A DNA stretch of 64,000 bases, taken from NCBI RefSeq assembly GCF_047946665.1, contig NZ_CP172312.1, positions 3,968,001 to 4,032,000 of the forward strand, read 5' to 3'. The notes below the pieces were generated by a model that saw nothing but the letters and a program-made list of their open reading frames with translations, was not told where the DNA came from and made no database searches. The stretch comes from Allohahella sp002354735 (lineage in GTDB: Bacteria > Pseudomonadota > Gammaproteobacteria > Pseudomonadales > Oleiphilaceae). Below are positions 7,458-15,849 of this stretch, in pieces; within the stretch, counting starts at the first letter, position 1; each line of letters starts with the position of its first letter. The position numbers were made by a program, and so were the translations under genes.

Positions 7458-8572
7458 GCGGCATTTTCCTTATAGTTATGCGGTTTGTTATGGGTCTTTT
7501 GGTCGTTCTTGCTAGGTTTGCTCAGTAAGGTGCTTGTGGCGCCTGTGTCAGCACCGGCACAGGGAACCGGCGGCATACTGACGGGTTGCTCATTGAAAAA
7601 CGCAAGGATGTGCATCAACTGTGATTGACTATCCTGCAGAGTATTGAAAAGGCTCCTGAACTGCTTCACCGATTCGAGCTCGATGCCGCAGTGATCAAGA
7701 TACCAGCCAACATGCTTGCGAACGATTTTGACGCCGTTTGCTACGCCGTAGAATTGGTGAAGCTCGTCCACATGTCGATAAACCAGCCGGCCAAGCTCGG
7801 TCCGATCCGGACGAGTGCTTGCAGCATCAGCGGTCTGCTCTGTCGCCTTCAAGGCAATGGCGAGCGCGCCGAAAAGCCAGGGCTGTCCCTGGGCGGCACG
7901 ACCGATCATCAGCGCATCTGCGCCCGTGTAGTGCTTGATGGCCAGAGCTTTTTCGACGGAGTCGATATCCCCGTTGGCGATGACCGGGATACCGATAGCC
8001 TGTTTGACCTCGGCAATCGTGTCGTATTCGGCATTGCCCTTGAAACGGTCCTGACGGGTCCTGCCGTGAATGGTAAGGGCCTGGATGCCCGCGCTCTCGG
8101 CAATGCGGGCGATGGCAAGCGCGTTGCGTGTTTCGGGCGACCAGCCGGTGCGAATCTTCAGCGTGACCGGTACATCGACAGCTGCGACGACAGCCTCGAG
8201 TATTGCCGCTACCAGCGCTTCGTCACGCATGAGTGCTGAACCAGCCGCCTTGTTGCAGACCTTCTTTGCCGGGCATCCCATGTTGATGTCGATGATCTGC
8301 GCGCCGTGAGCGACGTTGTCGCGGGCTGCATCTGCCATATAGCCGGGATCAGCGCCGGCAATCTGCACCGATATAGGTCCGCTTTCGCCGTCGTGATTAC
8401 GACGTCTATGCGTTTTTGCGGTATCCCTGAAGGCCGGATTGCTGCCCAGCATTTCCGAAACGGCCAGGCCTGCACCCATTTGGCGACAGATCTTTCGGAA
8501 CGGCCGGTCGGTGACGCCCGCCATGGGGGCGACGACGAGTGGTGGATCGATTCGATGCTGACCTATCAACAT
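7454..8572 (-). CDS. dusB: tRNA-dihydrouridine synthase B
   Basis: FMN-dependent reductase that makes dihydrouridine in tRNA (position 17 in E. coli). The TIM-barrel signatures are VVAPMAGVTDRPFRKICR, the catalytic-cysteine block DINMGCPAKKVCNKAAGSAL, LKIRTGW, ALTIHGRTR, and PVIANGDI followed by GADALMIGRAAQG. The first conserved block suggests ATG at 8572 (MLIGQHRI) rather than the upstream TTG at 8581; neither has a strong ribosome-binding site. The protein has about 372 residues, longer than typical (about 320-330), because of a Thr/Lys/Asn-rich tail (about 30 residues) after the conserved domain. It overlaps fis by four bases. Confidence 0.96.
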   Translation of the reverse strand: MLIGQHRIDPPLVVAPMAGVTDRPFRKICRQMGAGLAVSEMLGSNPAFRDTAKTHRRRNHDGESGPISVQIAGADPGYMADAARDNVAHGAQIIDINMGCPAKKVCNKAAGSALMRDEALVAAILEAVVAAVDVPVTLKIRTGWSPETRNALAIARIAESAGIQALTIHGRTRQDRFKGNAEYDTIAEVKQAIGIPVIANGDIDSVEKALAIKHYTGADALMIGRAAQGQPWLFGALAIALKATEQTADAASTRPDRTELGRLVYRHVDELHQFYGVANGVKIVRKHVGWYLDHCGIELESVKQFRSLFNTLQDSQSQLMHILAFFNEQPVSMPPVPCAGADTGATSTLLSKPSKNDQKTHNKPHNYKENAA

Positions 8573-8702
8573 GGCGTTCAATTATTGAGCGGTTAGGGAG
8601 GATGGCTATGATACTCATGTCTCTGGTTCTGTTAAAGAGCAGAATAGGACATTTATTCATCAAATCTGAGACATAGCAGCTTGACAGGCGCGTTGAACGG
8701 GC

Positions 8703-9809
8703 TCAGCCCTCAGATTTCGGCTGATTGAGGCGTTCGTATGCTGCAGAAGGTTGAAAATCAAGGCGATAGTTAACCGCTGCCGGACCTGGATCATGGATCT
8801 CCAGGACGATTTTCAAGGGCGCTTCAGGCGCCATGAATGTGTTTTCAGGAGGACGGTTGGGGAAGTACTCGTCTGGCGTGAATCGACGCCTGGCAATGAT
8901 CCGGTCGTTTACGTCGGAAAATTCGAGCTGAATGTCGGGATAGGGCTGTGGAACATCAGCCTTGTTGACGATGATGCTATCTACAACCAATGCATTCTTC
9001 TGCACGGGATGTGCCCGAACGACGAGATCCTGGCTGTGAATATCGTCCAGCTCGTAGAGTGAGGGCAGCTCACAGCCTGCGAGGTCACAGTAGGTCTGAT
9101 AGTATGGGATGAGTTCCGGAAAGCGTTGAGCCAGCTTGTCAAAATGCAGCCAGGCGAGCTGCGCAAGCAGCAGGAGAGCCAATATCGTGGCCAGCAGCAC
9201 ACCGCCAATCGATAGCCAGAAAGTACGATAATCGACGCCAGCAGTTGACCGTCCTTGGCGGTAATCGAGCCGCTCTGCTCGGAGCTGATCGAAGTTATTA
9301 CGCTGGCCAAAATTGGCATCAGCCCCATAGCCGGCATACTGATCTGCCGTTGGTGCCAAAGTAGCAGAACCCCTGTCACTGGAGTCGCTGCGCGACTTGC
9401 TTGTACTCGATGCGCTTTCCTTCAGAAGATCTTCGGCCCAGGCTTCGTCAGCGGCAGTGACCAGTTCTTCGTCGTGCTCGGACGCGTCTACGTGGGCGTA
9501 TCTGTAGGTGTCGTCGACAAAGGCGTCGGAGTAGTTGTCGGTGCCTGCCGGCGTGTGTGCCGAGCGCCGCTTGCCATAACTGTGCTCGAAATCATCCTCG
9601 CCGTCCTGGATCAGCTCGTCATCGTCGCCATCGACAAAGACTTCGGAATCATCCTGCGGGACCTCAGCGGCATCCTGCACTTCCACAAGGTTATCATCGG
9701 CTTGGAACACCTGCATGCAGGCGCCACAACGGACCTTGCCAGCAGCAAGTTCGAGCTGCTTTTCGGTAACCTTGAAAGTGGCGTCGCAATGGGGGCACTG
9801 GGTGAGCAA
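8703..9809 (-). CDS. Zinc-ribbon / DUF3426 membrane protein
   Basis: About 368 residues. The N-terminus is a MJ0042-type zinc ribbon with Cys5-Pro-His-Cys8 and Cys28-Gly-Ala-Cys31. It is followed by a long acidic, low-complexity cytoplasmic linker (about 40-185), one transmembrane helix (about 210-235, LSIGGVLLATILALLLLAQL) and a C-terminal DUF3426 domain (about 265-360) ending in a DPGPAAVNYRLDF block. The TTG at 9809 is chosen because it places the first zinc-ribbon motif at residue 5 as in relatives and lies 11 bases after the prmA stop. This family is usually found next to prmA and dusB; its function is not established. Confidence 0.85.
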   Translation of the reverse strand: MLTQCPHCDATFKVTEKQLELAAGKVRCGACMQVFQADDNLVEVQDAAEVPQDDSEVFVDGDDDELIQDGEDDFEHSYGKRRSAHTPAGTDNYSDAFVDDTYRYAHVDASEHDEELVTAADEAWAEDLLKESASSTSKSRSDSSDRGSATLAPTADQYAGYGADANFGQRNNFDQLRAERLDYRQGRSTAGVDYRTFWLSIGGVLLATILALLLLAQLAWLHFDKLAQRFPELIPYYQTYCDLAGCELPSLYELDDIHSQDLVVRAHPVQKNALVVDSIIVNKADVPQPYPDIQLEFSDVNDRIIARRRFTPDEYFPNRPPENTFMAPEAPLKIVLEIHDPGPAAVNYRLDFQPSAAYERLNQPKSEG

Positions 9810-9819
9810 ATGATGATAC

Positions 9820-10806
9820 CTATGACAATGGCGGCATTGGTGAGCTGGGGATGTTTCTGCGTCCGTGCAGGCAGCACCAATCTTCCTGCATGTTACACTG
9901 CAATTCAATACCATGCTCTCGGTAAGCCTGCTGGACCTTTCCTGCCTGGTCGGCAAGCACGCCTGACAGGACGAGGTGGGCGCCAGGCCGTACCATGCCA
10001 GCGAGCTTGCTGGCCAGCTCGATGAGCGGTCCAGCGAGTATGTTGGCGACTACGAGGTCGGCTTCGCGTCCGGCAAGCTCGGGAATGTCGACGCAGTGCA
10101 GTCGCTCATCCACCGCATTCAGTCTGGCATTCTCACGTGTAGCTATCAGCGCCTGTGGATCGATATCCACGGCCAGGGCCGATGCTGCCCCCAGCAGCAG
10201 TGCTGCAATACCGAGTATGCCTGAGCCGCAGCCAAAATCGATTACGGTCGGAGGCCTTGCGCAAAAGTCACTGTATTGCTCGGCTGTGAAAAATGTGTCA
10301 AGAAAGCTGAGGCACATAGCCGTGGTTGGATGTGTGCCAGTCCCGAAGGCGAGGCCCGGGTCGAGCCGCAGTTCGATGGCATCTTCGCGGCTTGTCGTGT
10401 CCCAGGACGGCACAACCCAGAGGCGTTTGCCGAAGGGCATGGCTTTGAAATGACTCATCCAGGAGCGCTCCCAAACCTCGTCGGGAAGCTCTTCCGCATT
10501 GAGCGTGCCGAGTAGACGTTCTGAAGCATCACCCAGGCGGCCGACGGTTTCACGAACACTGGCAACAACCGCTTCGGCTGCCGCACCGCTATCGGCAAGG
10601 TCGAACAGCGCAGTCACGGTCAGCGCCTCCCACAATGGTGTTTCACCTGGCCCGGGTTCCAGTAACGGCTGGTCTGCGGCGTCACCAAGGGTCACTGAGA
10701 CTGCGCCAGCTTCGAGCAGGGCATCTTCGAGGGGGTCTACATCCGCTGGTGTGCAGTCGAGGCTGATTTGTAGCCACTTCGCCGGATTCTGAGCATGTTC
10801 AGGCAT
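9820..10806 (-). CDS. prmA: Ribosomal protein L11 methyltransferase
   Basis: SAM-dependent enzyme that trimethylates residues of ribosomal protein L11. The N-terminal substrate-recognition domain (about 1-90) starts MPEHAQNPAKWLQISLDC. The methyltransferase domain has LDPGLAFGTGTHPTTAMCL, the SAM glycine loop VIDFGCGSGILGIAALLLGA and DLVVANILAGPLIEL. At 328 residues it is about 30 longer than usual; the extra is mainly in the N-terminal domain and a C-terminal tail. It starts seven bases after accC stops, and the zinc-ribbon gene follows after ten bases: tight operon packing. Confidence 0.96.
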   Translation of the reverse strand: MPEHAQNPAKWLQISLDCTPADVDPLEDALLEAGAVSVTLGDAADQPLLEPGPGETPLWEALTVTALFDLADSGAAAEAVVASVRETVGRLGDASERLLGTLNAEELPDEVWERSWMSHFKAMPFGKRLWVVPSWDTTSREDAIELRLDPGLAFGTGTHPTTAMCLSFLDTFFTAEQYSDFCARPPTVIDFGCGSGILGIAALLLGAASALAVDIDPQALIATRENARLNAVDERLHCVDIPELAGREADLVVANILAGPLIELASKLAGMVRPGAHLVLSGVLADQAGKVQQAYREHGIELQCNMQEDWCCLHGRRNIPSSPMPPLS

Positions 10807-10813
10807 TGGAGCT

Positions 10814-12169
10814 CTAGGCCTTCAGCAATTTTTCGAGATAGTGAATATTGATGTCCATACGACGGACTCCGCTGTCACTTACCAGCCGGCGATGCAGTGG
10901 CAGGTTGGTCTGGATGCCTTCGATAACCATCTCGTCAAGCGCATTCCGACTTCGATTCAGGGCGTTTTCGCGAGTGCTGCCCCAGCAGATGATCTTGCCG
11001 ATCAGCGAGTCGTAATAGGGGGGCACACGATAGCCGCTGTAAATGTGTGAATCGACACGGACGCCGTTACCGCCAGGGGCATGGTAATACTTGATTTCAC
11101 CGGGACTGGGCACGAAACGCACAGGATCTTCAGCATTTATCCGGCACTCGACAGCGTGACCTCGCGCGAGGACATCCTCCTGGCGAATGGAGAGTGGTTC
11201 GCCGCTGGCAATCGACAGCTGGGCCTTCACAATATCGATACCGGTTATCATTTCCGTAACCGGATGCTCGACCTGTACGCGAGTATTCATTTCTATGAAG
11301 AAATACTCGCCGTTCTGGTAGAGGAACTCAAAGGTGCCGGCGCCACGATAGTTGATGTCCTTGCAGGCTTTGACACAAGCCGCCAGAACAGCTGCACGCG
11401 CGTCCGGGTCGACGTTGATGGCTGGCGCTTCTTCGAGTACTTTCTGGTGTCTGCGCTGAAGTGAACAATCGCGGTCCCAGAGATGAATGGCATTGCCCTG
11501 GCCGTCCGCCAACACCTGCACCTCGATGTGGCGGGGCGAGTCGAGGAACTTCTCAAGATAGACAGTAGGATCACCGAATGCTGCATTTGCCTCTGACTGC
11601 GTGACCTGAACGGCATTGAGCAGCGCAGCTTCGGAGTACACGACCTGCATGCCACGACCGCCGCCGCCCGAAGCCGCTTTGATCAGCACCGGGTAGCCGA
11701 TTTCCCGCGCGGTCTCGAGGGTAAGCTTGGTGTCGTCGGTGATGGCGCCTTCAGAGCCAGGTACGGTGGGTACGCCCGCCGCTTTCATGGCCTGCTTTGC
11801 CGACACCTTGTTGCCCATGAGGCGTATGGTTTCAGCGGTGGGGCCTATGAAAATGAACCCGCTCTTTTCTACCTGCTCCGCGAAATCCGCATTTTCAGAC
11901 AGAAAGCCATAGCCAGGATGGATGGCTACCGTATCCGTCACTTCTGCCGCACTGATGATCGCGGGAATGTTGAGGTAGCTGAGCGCAGCGGGATTGGGGC
12001 CGATACAGACTGACTCGTCAGCCAGCCTGACATGCATCAGGTCGCGGTCGACCTTTGAGTGTACGGCTACGGTCTGGATGCCAAGCTCCTTACAGGCCCG
12101 CAGTATGCGAAGCGCAATTTCGCCGCGGTTGGCAATGAGAACCTTCTTGATTTTTCCTGAGCGACTCAA
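10814..12169 (-). CDS. accC: Biotin carboxylase subunit of acetyl-CoA carboxylase
   Basis: Carboxylates the biotin of AccB using ATP and bicarbonate, the first half of malonyl-CoA formation for fatty-acid synthesis. The ATP-grasp protein begins KKVLIANRGEIALRILRACKELG and carries AIHPGYGFLSENADFA, the glycine-rich lid ASGGGGRGMQVV, and EMNTRVQVEHPVTEMITGIDIV. The start is TTG at 12169, preceded at seven bases by AAGGAAA; this gives 451 residues, the normal length. A longer in-frame reading to 12229 would overlap accB and is not needed. accB ends 13 bases upstream. Confidence 0.98.
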   Translation of the reverse strand: MSRSGKIKKVLIANRGEIALRILRACKELGIQTVAVHSKVDRDLMHVRLADESVCIGPNPAALSYLNIPAIISAAEVTDTVAIHPGYGFLSENADFAEQVEKSGFIFIGPTAETIRLMGNKVSAKQAMKAAGVPTVPGSEGAITDDTKLTLETAREIGYPVLIKAASGGGGRGMQVVYSEAALLNAVQVTQSEANAAFGDPTVYLEKFLDSPRHIEVQVLADGQGNAIHLWDRDCSLQRRHQKVLEEAPAINVDPDARAAVLAACVKACKDINYRGAGTFEFLYQNGEYFFIEMNTRVQVEHPVTEMITGIDIVKAQLSIASGEPLSIRQEDVLARGHAVECRINAEDPVRFVPSPGEIKYYHAPGGNGVRVDSHIYSGYRVPPYYDSLIGKIICWGSTRENALNRSRNALDEMVIEGIQTNLPLHRRLVSDSGVRRMDINIHYLEKLLKA

Positions 12170-12182
12170 GGCAGTTTCCTTT

Positions 12183-12623
12183 CTAGCCGATTGAGAACAG
12201 TGGCTGATCGAACTCGACCGGCTCGCCATTCTCGACGTGGATGGCAGTAATGGTGCCGGCCTTGTCGGCTTCTATCTGGTTCATCATCTTCATGGCTTCA
12301 ACGATGCAGATGATGTCCCCAACCCTGATCTCCTGGCCAACTTCGACAAAAGGCTTGGCGGTCGGTGATGAGGCGCGGTAGAAGGTGCCGACCATTGGAG
12401 AGGTCACGACATCATCGGCCTTGAGCGGCGCTGCAGTTTCGGTGTGTGGCTGGGCTGCCTGATCGGTGTGAACAGGCGCGGGGGGCGGGGCATAATGTAT
12501 AGCCGGCTGTCTCCCATACCCGCGTATGATGCGTACCGACTCTTCGCCTTCCTTTATTTCGATTTCTGAAATATCCGATTGCTCGATGAGCTCGATGATC
12601 TTTTTGACTTTCCGGATGTCCAT
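12183..12623 (-). CDS. accB: Biotin carboxyl carrier protein of acetyl-CoA carboxylase
   Basis: A 146-residue carrier that holds the biotin prosthetic group between AccC and the transferase subunits. The N-terminal helical region begins MDIRKVKKIIELIEQSDISEIEI; a Pro/Ala/His-rich linker (about 40-70) follows; the C-terminal lipoyl/biotinyl domain has VTSPMVGTFYRASSP and the biotinylation motif EAMKMM with Lys112 as the acceptor. It is followed closely by accC and preceded by aroQ with a 63-base gap. Confidence 0.98.
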   Translation of the reverse strand: MDIRKVKKIIELIEQSDISEIEIKEGEESVRIIRGYGRQPAIHYAPPPAPVHTDQAAQPHTETAAPLKADDVVTSPMVGTFYRASSPTAKPFVEVGQEIRVGDIICIVEAMKMMNQIEADKAGTITAIHVENGEPVEFDQPLFSIG

Positions 12624-12686
12624 GATTTATTTACCTGAAAGAATGATGTTTCCGGGGCGTGAAGGCATGTCGATGGCGGAACTGGC

Positions 12687-13184
12687 TCACTGCCCCTCAC
12701 CGCTCGTCTCGTTATCACTCTGATTCCTGCCAAGCCAATGATGGGCAGCATCCAGAGCGAGTATATACCCGTGTGCGCCGAGGCCGCTGATGACGCCGCT
12801 CGCGATATCCGAGAAATACGAGTGCCTGCGGAAGGGTTCACGGGCGTGTACGTTGGAGATATGTATCTCGATAAATGGCAATGCCGCCCCCAATAAGGCG
12901 TCACGAAGTGCGACGCTGGTATGGGTAAAGGCCGCCGGATTGAACAAGGCGAAAACGATCCCATCCTTCCCGGCGTTATGGATCCTGTCGATGAGCTCGG
13001 ATTCGGAGTTGCTCTGAAAGTGCTCGAGGCTCAGTTCGAACTCATCGTTATCTTCATTGAGTTGCGCGGCATGTTCGTCGAGCATGCTGGAAATATCATC
13101 GAGGGTGACCGAGCCATAGAGACCGGGTTCGCGTGAGCCGAGAAGATTGAGGTTCGGGCCTTGCAGTACAAGAACATTTGCCAT
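12687..13184 (-). CDS. aroQ: Type II 3-dehydroquinate dehydratase
   Basis: Converts 3-dehydroquinate to 3-dehydroshikimate in the shikimate pathway. The protein (about 165 residues) starts MANVLVLQGPNLNLLGSREPGLYG, with the conserved Asn and catalytic Tyr of the type II fold, then FNPAAFTHTSVALRDAL and EIHISNVHAREPFRRHSYFSDIASGVISGLG, where the His in EIHISN and the Arg/His downstream bind substrate. ATG at 13184 is chosen because it places the GPNLNLLG motif at residue 9; the longer upstream frame has no homologous content. As in Pseudomonas it heads aroQ-accB-accC. Confidence 0.97.
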   Translation of the reverse strand: MANVLVLQGPNLNLLGSREPGLYGSVTLDDISSMLDEHAAQLNEDNDEFELSLEHFQSNSESELIDRIHNAGKDGIVFALFNPAAFTHTSVALRDALLGAALPFIEIHISNVHAREPFRRHSYFSDIASGVISGLGAHGYILALDAAHHWLGRNQSDNETSGEGQ

Positions 13185-13404
13185 GGAGGGGTCTGCTGCT
13201 TGCGCTCTTGTTATGGGTGAGATGTGAGCAAGTTTGCCGATCTTGTCAGCACAGTTCAAGCGAAACCGCGCGGTGTGGCTGTTTGGACAAGCCCAAAACC
13301 GCCTGCCGGAGGTGGTGAAATCTTTACGCTGATGAAGTAGCCTTGGCAGGCGCAGGCCTCTGGCCCCTGCTGACTCTTCTTCACAGGCTTCACTGGACAC
13401 AACT

Positions 13405-14457
13405 ATGCTCAGAAAAACACGTAACTTCCTGGTCGAACGCGGACAGGATATGGAAGATGCGCTCGGCGGTAGCGCCAGGATAGTCAAGACGCTCCTGGCA
13501 GTGCTGCTGATCTATTTTCTGATAGTGATCGTGCTTGGCATCTGGTGGAGTTCTGAGCCGGATAGTTTCAACGTCACTGAGAACAGCACAGAGCTGGCGG
13601 AAGCCCAGGGCCATAAGCAGGTTACCGGTTATGTCACCACAGCCACCATGATCCGTCTCATGGATACCTTGCTCAACAAGCCAGGTGGATATGTTTCCAA
13701 CGACGTCCTACCACCTGGGGTGTGGATGGATAACATGTCGAACTGGGAATTTGGCGTGCTGGTGCAGGTGCGTGATCTCACCAGAGCTCTGAGAAGAGAG
13801 ATTAGCCGGTCGCAGAGCCAATCTACTGAAGACCGGTCCCTGGTCATTGCCGAGCCAGCCTTCCACTTCAATAACGACGCTTGGATTCTGCCGTCAACGG
13901 AATCGGAGTATGAGAAGGGTATCAAGGCCATGCGCAGCTATCTGCAGCGTCTTGCCAATCCGAACGACAAACAGGCGCAGTTCTACGCGCGGGCAGATAA
14001 TCTTCAGTCCTGGCTGCAGGATGTGGGCACCCGGCTCGGCAGTCTGTCCCAGCGTCTCAGTGAAAGTGTTGGCAAGGAGCAGTTCGATATGGATGCTGGG
14101 GCCAGGCTTGGCGCGGATGGACTGCCCGAGCAACCGGAAAGTCAGCGCATCAAGACCAGCTTTACTGAAATCGATGACGTGTTCTATCAGGCTCGCGGCA
14201 CGGCCTACGCCCTGATCCATCTGCTGAAAGCGGTCGAGAAGGATTTCGAGAGCATCCTTGGCAGCAAGAACGCACGGGTGAGCCTCGCACAGATCGTGGT
14301 TGAGCTCGAGGCCACGCAGGCCACAGTCTGGAGTCCGATGATCCTGAATGGTGGCGGTTTCGGTGTTTTTGCCAACCACTCGCTGGCGATGGCCTCCTAT
14401 ATTTCACGTGCCAACGCGGCCATCATCGACCTGCGAAACCTGCTGGAGAATGGTTAG
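13405..14457 (+). CDS. DUF2333 family inner-membrane protein
   Basis: A 350-residue protein with one clear membrane helix (about residues 30-50, TLLAVLLIYFLIVIVLGIWW) and a long periplasmic domain containing HKQVTGYVTTATMIRLMDTLLNKPGGYVSNDVLPPG and WEFGVLVQVRDLTRALRREISRSQSQS, which I recognise as DUF2333. The C-terminal half is mainly helical and polar. The family is widespread in gammaproteobacteria without a known role. It is divergent from aroQ (220-base gap) and upstream of waaA by 15 bases, so it is probably transcribed with that lipopolysaccharide gene. Confidence 0.85.
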   Translation: MLRKTRNFLVERGQDMEDALGGSARIVKTLLAVLLIYFLIVIVLGIWWSSEPDSFNVTENSTELAEAQGHKQVTGYVTTATMIRLMDTLLNKPGGYVSNDVLPPGVWMDNMSNWEFGVLVQVRDLTRALRREISRSQSQSTEDRSLVIAEPAFHFNNDAWILPSTESEYEKGIKAMRSYLQRLANPNDKQAQFYARADNLQSWLQDVGTRLGSLSQRLSESVGKEQFDMDAGARLGADGLPEQPESQRIKTSFTEIDDVFYQARGTAYALIHLLKAVEKDFESILGSKNARVSLAQIVVELEATQATVWSPMILNGGGFGVFANHSLAMASYISRANAAIIDLRNLLENG

Positions 14458-14472
14458 GCCAGGCAGGCTTTC

Positions 14473-15849
14473 GTGAGTTCGTCAGGCAAGGCCGGTGGGC
14501 GCACGGCCGAAGGCAGGTGGCTGCGACTGGCCTACACACAGCTATTTCGCCTGCTCTCACCCTTCATGCTGCTGCGGCTGTGGTGGCGTGGTCGGGCGCA
14601 ACCTGCCTATCGTTCACGATGGCGGGAGCGCTTCGGCTTTGTAAACCGGCCACCTATGCTGCTTGGCGATACGGTGGTCTGGGTGCATGCGGTTTCAGTG
14701 GGTGAAACCCAGGCCGCTGAAGTACTTGTCAGAACCCTGCTCGCCGACGACGCATCACTCGCCATAGTCATGACGACTACTACGCCAACTGGTGCAGCCC
14801 AGGTTCGTAAGCTGTTCGATGCCTATCTCGTAAAAGATGGGCAGCCGGGCCGGCTGTTCCATAGTTACGCACCCTTCGACCTCCCTGGCAGTATCAGGCG
14901 CTTCATCAAGGAGACTCAACCCAAAGCCCTGTTGGTGATGGAGACTGAAGTGTGGCCGAATTGGCTGGCGATATGCCGCGCCTGTGACGTGCCCAGCTAC
15001 CTCATCAACGCACGGCTCTCGGCGCGCTCCGCCAGAGGTTATGAGCGGGTCCGAGGACTCGCGGCGCCAGCCTTCCAGACTTTTACCCATATCTGTGCTC
15101 AAGCCCAGGCCGACGCCGACCGCTTGGTGGCGCTGGGCGTGCGAGCCGACAGTCTGTCCGTCACTGGCAGCATCAAGTTCGACCAGTCGATCACACTGGA
15201 CGACGAGCACCTGCGAGGCCTGGTCGCTGAGGAAATAGCGACCGAGCGCTTCGTCTGGGTCGCAGCCAGCACGCACGAGGGCGAGGAACAGGTAGTAATA
15301 GAGGCGCACGCAGGTCTTCTGAAAACGCATCCCGACGCGCTGCTCATCCTCGTGCCGCGTCACCCCGACCGCTTTGATCGCGTCGACGATCTGCTCGAGC
15401 GAAGCGGGCTGCGTTACATCAGGCGAAGCCTATTGCCAGCTCAGCGAGGTGCTGTGAAGTCGGTGGACGTGTTGCTGGTCGATAGTATGGGAGAACTATT
15501 GTACTTCTACGAGGCTGGTCATCTCGCCTTCGTGGGCGGAAGCCTGGTCGACAATGGCGGCCATAACCCGCTGGAGCCGGCTGCATTGGGCAAGGCGGTC
15601 ATGATGGGGGAGAGCCAGTTCAACTTTGCGGACATTTGCACCCAGTTGAGCGGTGCTGGGGCGTTGATCACGGTCAGCAGCAAGACGCTACAGACCGCCA
15701 TTGAGTCATACGCTCAGAATCCGGAGCGGGCTCGACTCACCGGGGAGAAAGGGCAAGCCTTCGTGGAGAGGAACAGGGGCGCCGTAAAGCGGGTGTACGA
15801 GCGTCTCCTACCTGGCCTACGCTCATCATCCCAAGCTACAGCGAGCTGA
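14473..15849 (+). CDS. waaA: 3-deoxy-D-manno-octulosonic acid transferase (Kdo transferase)
   Basis: Adds Kdo to lipid IVA during lipopolysaccharide core synthesis, at the cytoplasmic face of the inner membrane. The N-terminus has a hydrophobic/basic anchor (about residues 14-33) and SRWRERFGF, followed by VWVHAVSVGETQAAEVL (with the general-base Glu), TTTTPTGAAQV, the YAPFDLPGSIRRFI block and METEVWPN. The C-terminal half contains VDSMGELLYFYEAGHLAFVGGSLVDNGGHNPLEPAALGKAV, the CMP-Kdo side. The start is GTG at 14473 after AGGCAGG. The 3' end overlaps tolC, which is read toward it, by 14 bases. Confidence 0.97.
   Translation: MSSSGKAGGRTAEGRWLRLAYTQLFRLLSPFMLLRLWWRGRAQPAYRSRWRERFGFVNRPPMLLGDTVVWVHAVSVGETQAAEVLVRTLLADDASLAIVMTTTTPTGAAQVRKLFDAYLVKDGQPGRLFHSYAPFDLPGSIRRFIKETQPKALLVMETEVWPNWLAICRACDVPSYLINARLSARSARGYERVRGLAAPAFQTFTHICAQAQADADRLVALGVRADSLSVTGSIKFDQSITLDDEHLRGLVAEEIATERFVWVAASTHEGEEQVVIEAHAGLLKTHPDALLILVPRHPDRFDRVDDLLERSGLRYIRRSLLPAQRGAVKSVDVLLVDSMGELLYFYEAGHLAFVGGSLVDNGGHNPLEPAALGKAVMMGESQFNFADICTQLSGAGALITVSSKTLQTAIESYAQNPERARLTGEKGQAFVERNRGAVKRVYERLLPGLRSSSQATAS

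Noticed and set aside
9255..10025. 256-codon plus-strand frame opposite the zinc-ribbon gene and prmA
   Set aside because: Low-complexity, no conserved motif, and both genes on the minus strand are recognisable.
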